Notes under the pieces: model-generated
Told to the model about the DNA's origin: nothing
Database searches by the model: none
What the model saw: only the letters and a program-made list of their open reading frames with translations
Source: Nonomuraea cavernae
GTDB taxonomy: Bacteria > Actinomycetota > Actinomycetes > Streptosporangiales > Streptosporangiaceae
Length of the DNA: 64,000 nucleotides
NCBI RefSeq assembly: GCF_014646355.1
Contig: NZ_BMNH01000006.1
Span: 125,102-189,101 of the forward strand
Direction: 5' to 3'
Translations under genes and position numbers: made by a program
Shown: in pieces, positions 54,710 to 62,768 of the stretch
Position numbering within the stretch: the stretch's first letter is position 1
Layout: each line of letters starts with the position of its first letter

Positions 54710-57178
54710 ATGGATGCCGATCCGCTGCGGGCGGCCGGGGTGACGCCGCGCGAGCTCCAGATCTTCTGGCTCGTGGGCGACCGCCTGCACAACCGGGAGA
54801 TCGCCGACAGCCTCCAGGTGTCGGAGCGGACCGTGGAGAGCCACGTGTCGTCCCTGCTGCGCAAGCTCGGCGGGTCAAGCCGGCTGGCGCTGGTCGACAC
54901 GGCGGTGCGGCTGCGGGCCCGCCGGGAGCCCGGCACCGTGCTGCCCAGGCCGCTGTCGTCGTTCGTGGGTCGTGACCAGGAGACGGGCGACCTGGTCAGG
55001 CTGCTCGGAACGCACCGGCTGCTGACGCTGACCGGCCCGGCGGGCACCGGCAAGACCCGGCTGGCGTTGCGGCTGGCGTTGCGGCTGGCGCAGTCGGTGT
55101 CCACGCTGCCGCCCGCCGTGCTGGTCGATCTCGCCTCCGTGCCTCCCGGGGACGACGTGGAGCGCGCGTTCGCCGACGCCCTGGGCGTGTCCGGGGACGA
55201 GCGGAGGCTGCGGTCCCTGATCCGCGAGGCGCTCGCCGAGGGCCGCCACTGGCTGCTGGTCGACAACTGCGAACACGTCACCGGCACCGCGGCGGCGTTG
55301 CTCGCCGACCTGCTGGCCACCACGGAACGGCTGCACGTGCTGGCCACCGGCCACGGTCCGCTCGGCGTCGCCGGGGAGGTCGTCTACGAGGTCGCGCCGC
55401 TGCCGGTGCCCGAGGAGACCGACGATCCCGCGGTGGTGCTCGGCGCCGCCGCCGGACGGCTGTTCGCGGACCGCGCGAGCGCCGTCTCACCCGGCTTCGA
55501 GGTCACCCCGGGCAACGCCCGGCACGTCGCGATGGTCTGCCGCCGGCTGGACGGCCTGCCGCTGGCCATCGAGCTGGCCGCGGCCCGGATCCGGTTCTTC
55601 TCGCCGGCCGAGTTGCTGGGCCGGCTGGACGACCGGTTCGCGCTGCTGACGGACGGGGCGCAGGGGCGGCACCGGACGCTGGAGGAGGCCCTCCAGTGGA
55701 GCCACGACCTGCTGGGCGACGGCGAGCGGACGCTGTTCGAGCGGTGCTCGGTGTTCCCCGGGGAGTTCGACTACGACACGGCGGCGCAGGTCCTGGCCTA
55801 CCCGCCGCTGGGCTCCGCCGACCTCGTCGGGCTCTTCCCTCGCCTGCTGGACCGCTCACTGATCTCCCGCCGCCGCCGCGACGAGACCACCGAGTACCGC
55901 CTGCTCGACAGCGTCCGCCAGTTCGCGCACCGGCGGCTGGTGTCACGTGGCGGCGCCGAGACGGCACGCGAGCAGCATGCCCGCCACCACCTCCGGCACG
56001 GCGTGAGCCTGCTGCCCGACCTGCGTGGGCGGGACCAGGCGAGCGCGATGCGCTGGTTCGACCGCCACTGGGGCGATCTGCGGACCGCGATGCGCTGGGC
56101 CCTCGACCGGCCGGACACCGTGCCCGCGTGGGAGTTCCTGGCCGGTGTCGGGACGGGGTGGGAGATCCTCGGCGCCCGTGGCGAGCTGTTCGGCTGGATC
56201 GACCGGTTGCTCGAACGCCCCCTGCCGGCCGGCTCGCTCGGGGTCCGGGCGGCCGTCACCTGCTCCGTGCTGCTGGCGTACCAGGACACCGGGCGCGCCC
56301 TGACGTTCGCCGAGCAGGCGTACGAGCGCGCGGGCGACGGCGCCGGGCCGGACCAGGCGCTCGCGCTGCTCGCCCTCGGCTGGGTGAAGATGTACGGCGA
56401 GGACCGCGCGGCCGCCGCCGGCCACCTGGAACACGCGGCGGCCCGCTTCGAGGCGCTGGGCGACGACTGGCACCGCGCCCTGACGATGTCCGCCCTCGGG
56501 CACGCCGGCAGCGGCACCGCGACCGCCCTGGCGCGTACGGCTGAGGCCGCCGACCTGTTCGGACGGCTGCGCGACCACGTGAAGCGGGCCAACTGCCTCA
56601 GCCAGCTGGCCGTCCGCGCGATCGAGGAGCACACCCGCCTCGACGACGCCGCGACCTGGCTGGCCGAGGCCGGACGGCTGGCCCGGCTCAGCGGCAACGA
56701 CCACGAACGGTTGCACGCCGAGGTCTTCCGGGCCCATCTCGACCAGCAGCGGGGCGACCACGCGAGCGCCGCGACGAGCTACGCGGCGCTCCTCGGGCAG
56801 TTCCGGCGGATCGGCGACCGCCGCTGCACGGCCCGCTGCCTGCTCGGCCTCGGCCGCGCCGCGACCGAGGGCGGCGAGCATGACCTGGCCCGGCGCCGGC
56901 TGACCGAGGGCCTTGAACTCGCGCTCGGCGTCGGCGACCTGCGCGCCACGATGACGGGCCTGTGCCTGCTCGCCGAGTGCGAGCGCGCGACCGGGCGCTT
57001 CGAGCGCGCCGCAGTCCTGCTCGGCGCCGCCGAACGCCTCGACCCGGAGCTGCGCGCCCGCCTGTTCCCCGGCGACGCCCCGCACGCGGCTCTCCGGGAC
57101 CGGCTCGGCGCCGCCGACCTTGAGGCCGCTCTCGCCGCGGGCGGCAGGACGCCGCTCCCCGACCTCCTCTCTCCTTGA
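54710..57178 (+). CDS. LuxR-HTH–STAND ATPase–TPR regulator
   Basis: An 822-residue protein. The LuxR-type helix-turn-helix is at the N terminus (about 10-62: VTPRELQIFWLVGDRLHNRE, ERTVESHVSSLLRKL), whereas in LAL/MalT proteins it is at the C terminus. Next is a STAND ATPase with Walker A GPAGTGKTR (109-117) and HWLLVDNCEHV near 185. TPR-like helices then run from about 430 to the end. The ATG at 54710 follows a GATACT box by seven bases with no ribosome site, suggesting a leaderless transcript. Targets are unknown. Confidence 0.87.
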   Translation: MDADPLRAAGVTPRELQIFWLVGDRLHNREIADSLQVSERTVESHVSSLLRKLGGSSRLALVDTAVRLRARREPGTVLPRPLSSFVGRDQETGDLVRLLGTHRLLTLTGPAGTGKTRLALRLALRLAQSVSTLPPAVLVDLASVPPGDDVERAFADALGVSGDERRLRSLIREALAEGRHWLLVDNCEHVTGTAAALLADLLATTERLHVLATGHGPLGVAGEVVYEVAPLPVPEETDDPAVVLGAAAGRLFADRASAVSPGFEVTPGNARHVAMVCRRLDGLPLAIELAAARIRFFSPAELLGRLDDRFALLTDGAQGRHRTLEEALQWSHDLLGDGERTLFERCSVFPGEFDYDTAAQVLAYPPLGSADLVGLFPRLLDRSLISRRRRDETTEYRLLDSVRQFAHRRLVSRGGAETAREQHARHHLRHGVSLLPDLRGRDQASAMRWFDRHWGDLRTAMRWALDRPDTVPAWEFLAGVGTGWEILGARGELFGWIDRLLERPLPAGSLGVRAAVTCSVLLAYQDTGRALTFAEQAYERAGDGAGPDQALALLALGWVKMYGEDRAAAAGHLEHAAARFEALGDDWHRALTMSALGHAGSGTATALARTAEAADLFGRLRDHVKRANCLSQLAVRAIEEHTRLDDAATWLAEAGRLARLSGNDHERLHAEVFRAHLDQQRGDHASAATSYAALLGQFRRIGDRRCTARCLLGLGRAATEGGEHDLARRRLTEGLELALGVGDLRATMTGLCLLAECERATGRFERAAVLLGAAERLDPELRARLFPGDAPHAALRDRLGAADLEAALAAGGRTPLPDLLSP

Positions 57179-57280
57179 GCCGCCGTCCCGCTCGCCCGCC
57201 GAGCGGATGGGAGCCTGCCGGATCTCGCGGGCCGGGAACCCGTGCGCGCGGCGCGAGGGAGGTGGGCGACAATCGTCGCG

Positions 57281-57370
57281 GGCGAGGAGGAGACCGGCGA
57301 GGAGGAGACCGGCGAGGAGGAGACCGGCGAGGAGGAGACCGGCGAGGAGGAGACCGGCGAGGAGGAGACC
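57281..57370 (+). repeat. Six-copy 15-bp repeat carrying Shine-Dalgarno sequences
   Basis: GGCGAGGAGGAGACC is repeated six times without change and ends directly at the ATG at 57371. Each copy contains GGAGGAG. Because 15 is divisible by three, the repeat also stays open as Gly-Glu-Glu-Glu-Thr units if translation begins upstream at GTG 57242. Confidence 0.85.
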
Positions 57371-57634
57371 ATGGAGGTGGTCGTGAAGCGGGTCGCGAGC
57401 TGGGTGGGGCTGGCCGGTCACCTCTGCACGCTGCCGTTCTACCTCGCGAGCGGGCTGGTGGCGCCACTGTGGGCGATCGTCGTGCTGCTCGCGCTCTGGC
57501 TGGCGCTGCTGGGCGTCTCCGTCTGGGCCGTACGAGCGCGCTCGCCGTGGGGGCTGCTGGTCCCGGTCGCGGCGGTGGGCCTCTGGCTGGGCGGCGTCTC
57601 GGCCGGTGAGGCGTTCTTGGGGTGGACGGCGTGA
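57371..57634 (+). CDS. Small three-helix membrane protein
   Basis: An 87-residue protein from ATG 57371 (MEVVVKRVASWVGLAGHLCT). Hydrophobic helices lie near 10-28, 33-55 and 60-80. The function is unknown. If translation started at GTG 57242 it would gain a tail of six GEEET repeats, which would be very acidic. The ATG directly after the last GGAGGAG is preferred. It sits between the LuxR-STAND gene and the LigD-type polymerase gene, 46 bp from the latter's start. Confidence 0.65.
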   Translation: MEVVVKRVASWVGLAGHLCTLPFYLASGLVAPLWAIVVLLALWLALLGVSVWAVRARSPWGLLVPVAAVGLWLGGVSAGEAFLGWTA

Positions 57635-57680
57635 TCCGCTGTTGTTGACCCGCGCGGCGGAGATCGGCATCGTGGGGCGG

Positions 57681-58625
57681 GTGACCAGCGATGAGACGCG
57701 AGACGGAGTGTCGCTGACCAATCTCGACCAGCCGCTGTTCGACGAGGCGAACGCGACGAAACGGGATCTGGTCGACTACCTGGACGCGGTCCGTGATCGC
57801 ATCCTGCCGGTCCTGCGGGACCGCGCGTTGTCGGTGATCCGCGTGCGGCCGGGCCAGGCGCCGTTCATGCAGAAGAACGTCCCCAAATACGCTCCTTCCT
57901 GGGTGCGTACAGTGTCCGTCTGGGCGGGGTCCTCGCAGCGGCAGGTGTCCTACGCGTTGTGCGACGACCGCCGGACCCTGCTGTGGTTCGCCAACCAGCG
58001 GGCGGTCGAATACCACCCGGCGCTGTTCCGCGGCGAGCACGCCACCCACCTCGTGCTCGACCTCGACCCGCCGGTGGACGACGCGTTCCCGCTGGCCGTG
58101 CGAGCCGCCCGGCTGGTGCGGCAGGCGCTGGACGACGCCGGGCTGGCGGGCGCGGTGAAGACCAGCGGCGCGAAGGGGCTGCACGTGTTCGTCCCGGTGG
58201 TCGAGGGCACCGCGATGGACGACCTGGCCGCGGCCACCCGGGCCCTGGCCGCCCGCGCCGAGCTGATCGACCCCGCACTGGCCACCACGGCGTTCATCCG
58301 GGAGGACCGCGCGGGCAAGGTGTTCCTCGACTCCACCCGGGCCGGCGGCGCGACGGTGGTAGCCGCCTACAGCCCGCGCATCCGGCCGGGCACCCCGGTG
58401 TCCTTCCCCGTCGCCTGGGACGACCTCGACCGGGTGACGCCGGCCGACTTCACCGTCCACACGGCGTTGGAGCTGCTCGGTGACGGCGACCCCTGGGCCG
58501 AGCAGATGCCCGAGCCGCAGCGCCTGCCCGCCGACCTGGTCGAGCAGGGGCACACCATCCCGATCGCCCGGGTCCAGGCCATGCACGAGGGCAAGCGCCG
58601 CGCCCGCGCCCGCCGCGCGGAGTGA
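57681..58625 (+). CDS. Stand-alone LigD polymerase (primase-polymerase) domain protein
   Basis: A 314-residue archaeo-eukaryotic-primase-type polymerase like the POL domain of LigD, used in non-homologous end joining for fill-in and ribonucleotide addition. The metal-binding motif LVLDLDPP gives Asp127 and Asp129. VKTSGAKGLHVFVPV and FIREDRAGKVFLD are the nucleotide-binding blocks. Ligase and phosphoesterase domains are absent, and neither ku nor a ligase gene is in the window. Start GTG 57681 (VTSDETRDGVSLTNLDQPLF). Such single-domain versions are common in actinobacteria. Confidence 0.9.
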   Translation: MTSDETRDGVSLTNLDQPLFDEANATKRDLVDYLDAVRDRILPVLRDRALSVIRVRPGQAPFMQKNVPKYAPSWVRTVSVWAGSSQRQVSYALCDDRRTLLWFANQRAVEYHPALFRGEHATHLVLDLDPPVDDAFPLAVRAARLVRQALDDAGLAGAVKTSGAKGLHVFVPVVEGTAMDDLAAATRALAARAELIDPALATTAFIREDRAGKVFLDSTRAGGATVVAAYSPRIRPGTPVSFPVAWDDLDRVTPADFTVHTALELLGDGDPWAEQMPEPQRLPADLVEQGHTIPIARVQAMHEGKRRARARRAE

Positions 58626-58843
58626 GCCCACCCGCCCGGACCACGTCAGCGGAGTCGTTCGAACCAGCGCAGCACGATCGGGAACGAGCGGAACGCGGAG
58701 CTCTGGTGATCCACCTCGGAGGCGGACGTCTGTCCGTCGCACTCCGCCTTTCACTATCCGTGACTACATTGATTCAGTGTGTTACAACAGATGGTTCCAG
58801 AAGCTCAGCCGCTGGATGCCAGCGGATGGAGAGAGGAGTTCGT

Positions 58844-59212
58844 GTGCGTTCCCACCTACGCACGATCATGGTCGTGGCGGCGTTCGCCTCGCTGGCCACG
58901 GGGGTCTCGGTGGCTCCGGCCGCCGCTGACGGTGTGCCGACCGACCGGGCGGGTGACTCCGCTGCAGCCCGCATGGTCGGTGAGTGCACCGATCCGGGAT
59001 ACGTCGGCGCCATCCGCTTCCGCAACCCTCTGGGGCTGTACGACGTGGACTGCATCCGGCCCGAGAGCGTCCGATACCCCGGGCCGGTCTTCGTCACCCA
59101 CTGCAAGCCCACCAACGGCGGGTGGCTCAACCTGCACATGCCCGGCGGCGAGGTGCTCGAATGCCCAGCCACCGTCTACCGGGACGCCATCGGGTACAGC
59201 GCCTGGGCCTGA
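58844..59212 (+). CDS. Small secreted protein with four cysteines
   Basis: A 122-residue exported protein. GTG 58844 lies five bases after AGGAG. The signal peptide (about 1-28) ends PAAADG. The mature region holds four cysteines (GECTDPG, DVDCIRPE, THCKPTN and VLECPAT), enough for two disulfides, and is rich in Gly and Pro. The function is unknown. An in-frame ATG at 58826 is an alternative start. It is unrelated in sequence to the other secreted protein at 28122. Confidence 0.65.
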   Translation: MRSHLRTIMVVAAFASLATGVSVAPAAADGVPTDRAGDSAAARMVGECTDPGYVGAIRFRNPLGLYDVDCIRPESVRYPGPVFVTHCKPTNGGWLNLHMPGGEVLECPATVYRDAIGYSAWA

Positions 59213-59358
59213 CCGGCGCGACGCTCGACGGTGCAGGACGGCAGGTCCGAGCCCGAGAGCCGTAGGCCGTGGGCGGTGACGTTGTTTACGCTTTGGGCGA
59301 TTCCGCTCAGGGCGTGCGCCCATGGCGCGGCGCTCGGCCGGTAAGCCAGGGTGAGGGC

Positions 59359-60351
59359 ATGAGGCTGCTGGTGCTGGGCGGGACCGAGTTCGTGGGCCGG
59401 GCGTTCGTCGACGAGGCGCTGTCCCTCGGCCACGACGTGAGCGTGTTCAACCGGGGCACCCACGAGCCGCCCGACGGGGTGACGGCGTTGCGCGGCGACC
59501 GGACGGCGCCCGGCGGGCTGGCTGAGATCGAGCGGGGCGAGTGGGATGTCGTCGTCGACACCTGGGCCTGGGCGCCGTCCGCCGTGCGCGACGCCGCGCG
59601 CCTGCTGGCAGACCGGGCCGGCCACTTCGTCTACGTCTCCACCCGTTCGGTCTACCACTACCCCACGCCGCCGGGCGCCGACGAGACCGCGCCCCTGGTC
59701 GAGGGCTCCCCCGACGACGACGTCGCGCTCGAGTACGCCCGCGCCAAGATGGGCGGCGAGCTGGCCGCCGTGGCGGCGTTCGGCGACCGGGCGCTGCTGG
59801 CACGGGCAGGGCTGATCCTCGGGCCGCACGAGAACATCGGCCGGCTGCCGTGGTGGCTGCACCGCGTCGCCCGGGGCGGTCCGGTGCTCGCCCCCGGCCC
59901 CGCCGACCTCGGCCTGCAGTACATCGACGCCCGCGACCTGGCCCTGTGGTGCCTGGCCGCCGCCGAGCGCGGCCTGAGCGGGCCCTACAACACGGTCAGC
60001 CCGCCCGCCTTCACCACCATGGGCGAGCTGCTGGAGACCTGTGTCCGGGTGACCGGCTCCGACGCCCGGCTCCAGTGGGCGGAGCCCGAGACGATCCTCG
60101 CGGCCGGGGTGTCCGCGTGGACCGACCTGCCGATCTGGCTGCACGGCGAGACCCACGGCGCCATGCACCAGGGCGACGTGTCCAAGGCCGTCGCGGCGGG
60201 GCTGCGCTGCCGTCCGGTCGAGGAGACCGTGGCCGACACCTGGGCCTGGCTGCGCGGCCTGCCCGGCCTGCCGTCCACGCGGGCCGATCGCCCTCCCGTC
60301 GGGCTTGACCCCGAGGTGGAGGCCAAGCTTCTGGAGCAAGTGCGGCCGTAG
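59359..60351 (+). CDS. NAD-dependent epimerase/dehydratase
   Basis: A 330-residue extended short-chain dehydrogenase. The N-terminal NAD motif LVLGGTEFVGRAFVDEAL begins at residue 4. A catalytic Tyr-x3-Lys is expected in ALEYARAKMGGE. The C-terminal substrate domain is intact. Substrates could be nucleotide sugars or other carbonyls; sequence does not say. The start is ATG 59359 with an AGGG ribosome site. It is followed by a GC-rich tandem repeat and the convergent hydrolase. Confidence 0.85.
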   Translation: MRLLVLGGTEFVGRAFVDEALSLGHDVSVFNRGTHEPPDGVTALRGDRTAPGGLAEIERGEWDVVVDTWAWAPSAVRDAARLLADRAGHFVYVSTRSVYHYPTPPGADETAPLVEGSPDDDVALEYARAKMGGELAAVAAFGDRALLARAGLILGPHENIGRLPWWLHRVARGGPVLAPGPADLGLQYIDARDLALWCLAAAERGLSGPYNTVSPPAFTTMGELLETCVRVTGSDARLQWAEPETILAAGVSAWTDLPIWLHGETHGAMHQGDVSKAVAAGLRCRPVEETVADTWAWLRGLPGLPSTRADRPPVGLDPEVEAKLLEQVRP

Positions 60352-60369
60352 GCCGTCGTTCGGGCCGCC

Positions 60370-60447
60370 GACCGCCGTGCCGCCCGACCGCCGTGCGGGC
60401 CGACCGCCGTGCGGGCCGAGCCCGTGCGGGCCGAGCCCGTGCGGGCG
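60370..60447. repeat. GC-rich tandem repeat between convergent genes
   Basis: Three 16-bp units of GACCGCCGTGCGGGCC type (the first slightly changed) are followed by two 15-bp units GAGCCCGTGCGGGCC/G. Units can fold on themselves and may act as a termination region between the epimerase and hydrolase genes. Confidence 0.7.
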
Positions 60448-60501
60448 GCGTTCACTCAATCACGTGGCGGCGGATCACGTGCGCGGTGCGGACCTGTGGT
60501 G

Positions 60502-61227
60502 TCAGGTGAGGTGGCGGGAGAAGAAGTGGAGGGTGCTGTCCAGTTCGAACCGTGGGATTTCTCCGTGTTTGCCGGGGTTGGCGTGCAGGGTCTTCTCGGT
60601 TGAGGCCAAGGCGTCGAACAGAGCCAGGCTCTGTGCTCGTGGCACTCGCTCGTCGTCCCACTGCACCAGGAACTCCACCGGGATGGTGATCCGCGCGGCG
60701 GCTTCGGCCGAGGCCAGGGCTCCGCCCAGGCCCAGCACCGCCGCGCGGACCCGGGGTTCGGCGGCGACGAACGGGACACCGAGTCCGCACCCCAGCGAGA
60801 CCCCCCAGTAGCCCACCGGCCCCTCGCCGACGTGCCGCTGGACCGCGTCCAGGACCGCCTGCCATTCCGGGACGGTCTGGCGGGCCACGAGTGCCTGGAA
60901 GTGGGCGATCAGCGGAGCCAACTCTTCTCCGGCCTCCACCCGGGCCTGGTTTTCGGTCGCGATCCGGTTGTACTCCTCGTCCTTCGGCCGGTCGCCATGG
61001 CCGGGCGCGTCGACGGCCACCACCGCGAACCCGCATTCGGCCACGAAGCGGCGCGCACGGACCAAGACGCCGGGGGCCTTCTTGTGCTGACCGCCGCCGT
61101 GTCCCATCAGGATCAGGGGACGAGTGCCGGTGGCGCCCTCCGGCGTCCACAGCACACCGGGCACGTCATCGAGGGTGAAGAGCTGTTCGGAGACACCGTC
61201 GGACGACGTCTCGGAGTTGAAGCGCAT
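60502..61227 (-). CDS. Alpha/beta hydrolase (dienelactone-hydrolase-like)
   Basis: A 241-residue serine hydrolase. The nucleophile elbow GVSLG puts the catalytic Ser at residue 144, the oxyanion region is ILMGHGGG near 40-46, and the closing acid/His are in VQWDDERVP and NPGKHGEIPRF. It probably cleaves esters or lactones; a true dienelactone hydrolase has Cys as nucleophile, which this lacks. The start is ATG 61227. It lies downstream of the DHA2 MFS gene on the same strand (135-bp gap) and may be expressed with it. Confidence 0.87.
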   Translation of the reverse strand: MRFNSETSSDGVSEQLFTLDDVPGVLWTPEGATGTRPLILMGHGGGQHKKAPGVLVRARRFVAECGFAVVAVDAPGHGDRPKDEEYNRIATENQARVEAGEELAPLIAHFQALVARQTVPEWQAVLDAVQRHVGEGPVGYWGVSLGCGLGVPFVAAEPRVRAAVLGLGGALASAEAAARITIPVEFLVQWDDERVPRAQSLALFDALASTEKTLHANPGKHGEIPRFELDSTLHFFSRHLT

Positions 61228-61362
61228 AGCGTTTCAAGCCTTTCGGGGGATGCCTTCTGCGGGCACTCCCTAGGCCATGCGGGAGAGGAAGGCCCGACCT
61301 GTCACAGCGATGATCGGTCTCACCTCCTCGGTCGGCAGTGGCGCACGGCGGCACCGACGGTA

Positions 61363-62763
61363 TCAGGTCCGGCAGCGGGTTCTCTGGACGCGTTCGAGGA
61401 TCAGGTCGTAGAGGGCGGCGGCCAGCGCGATCGCCACGAACATCAGCACCACCATCAGGCCGTGCCTGAACCCCGTCGCCCACCCCTGGCCGAGCGACCC
61501 GAAGAAGGTCGAGCCGACGACGGCGATGCCGATCGACGATCCCAGCCGCTGGCCGGTCTGCAGCACGCCCGCCGCGCTCCCCCCACCGGCGGGAGGCACC
61601 TGCGACAGCGCGATCGCCTGGTTGGGCGAGATCACCAGCCCGCTGCCGATGCCCGCGAGGAGCAGCGGCAGCGCGGTCGCCACCCCCACGTCCCGCCCTG
61701 GTACGAGCTCGGTGGCGAACATGGTCAGGGCCAGGCCGACGACCACCGTGGCCAGCCCGATCGCGACCAGCAGCCGGCCCATCCTCGTCACCAGCCGGCC
61801 GCCGACCACCGACGCCGAGGCCGATCCCAGCGCGAACGGCGTGATCGCCAGCCCGGCCAGCAGCGCGCTGTAGTCGCGGCCGTTCTGCAGGTACAGGGTG
61901 AAGATGAAGAAGATCCCGGTGAAGCCGGCGAAGTAGAGCATCGCGATGATCGTCCCCAGACTGTACGTACGCAGCCGGAACAGCGACAGGTCGATCAGCG
62001 GCTCCCTGCGGTAGGCCCGCTCCCACGCCACGAACCCGGCCAGCACGGCCAGCGAGGCCGGGATCAGCAGCCACTTGGCGCCGCCCGGCCACTGCTGCGC
62101 CTGGATGAAGGGCAGCAGCAGCCCCGTCACGCCCAGGCCCAGCAGCGACACGCCGACCGGGTCGAGGCTCTCCCGCCGGCCGGCCGTCTCGGGAGCCGGC
62201 AGCACCTTCCAGGCCAGCGGCAGCAGCACGATCCCGATCGGCAGGTTCACCAGGAACACCCACCGCCAGCCCTCCTCGTGGCCGAACGCCGTGACCAGCC
62301 CGCCGCCGACCAGCGGCCCGACCGCCGTGGACAGCCCGATGGCGGCGCCGAGCGCGCCGAACGCCCGCCCTCGCCCGCCCCCCTGGAACATCTGCTGGAT
62401 CAGCCCTGACACCTGCGGGTTGATCAGCCCCGCTCCGATGCCCTGGACCAGCCGCGACACGATCAGGAGGGGCATGTTCGTGGCCAGACCGCAGGTGGCG
62501 CTGGCGAGGGTGAAGAGCGCCACGCCGGCCAGGAAGACGGTCTTGCGGCCGCGCGCGTCGCCGAGCCGCCCGGCCGGGATGAGCAGCAGTCCGAACGTGA
62601 GCGCGTAGCCCGACACGATCCACTGCAGCCCGCCCGCGGAGGCGTGCAGCCCGTCGCGGATCGAGGGGAGCGCCACGTTGACGATGCTCACGTCCAGCCC
62701 GGACATGAACGCCGCCACCAGGCAGATGCCGAGAGCCCGCCTGCGCTGATCGTCGCCGATCAT
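61363..62763 (-). CDS. DHA2-family MFS transporter
   Basis: A 466-residue drug-type major facilitator with about 14 helices. Motifs are SGLDVSIVNVALPSIRDGLH (helix 1), PAGRLGDARGRKTVFL (motif A) and GAAIGLSTAVGPLVGGGLV (motif C). It is distinct in sequence from the 46477 pump. It starts five bases after the stop of the alkylsulfatase gene, so the two form an operon. This makes a substrate related to sulfate esters or detergents conceivable. No regulator gene is visible within the window. Confidence 0.9.
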   Translation of the reverse strand: MIGDDQRRRALGICLVAAFMSGLDVSIVNVALPSIRDGLHASAGGLQWIVSGYALTFGLLLIPAGRLGDARGRKTVFLAGVALFTLASATCGLATNMPLLIVSRLVQGIGAGLINPQVSGLIQQMFQGGGRGRAFGALGAAIGLSTAVGPLVGGGLVTAFGHEEGWRWVFLVNLPIGIVLLPLAWKVLPAPETAGRRESLDPVGVSLLGLGVTGLLLPFIQAQQWPGGAKWLLIPASLAVLAGFVAWERAYRREPLIDLSLFRLRTYSLGTIIAMLYFAGFTGIFFIFTLYLQNGRDYSALLAGLAITPFALGSASASVVGGRLVTRMGRLLVAIGLATVVVGLALTMFATELVPGRDVGVATALPLLLAGIGSGLVISPNQAIALSQVPPAGGGSAAGVLQTGQRLGSSIGIAVVGSTFFGSLGQGWATGFRHGLMVVLMFVAIALAAALYDLILERVQRTRCRT

Positions 62764-62768
62764 GAGGG

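Noticed and set aside
55943..58754. Two long minus-strand frames
   Set aside because: They lie opposite the LuxR-STAND, repeat and LigD-polymerase genes. Their leucine-rich repeated stretch is simply the 15-bp repeat read backwards.
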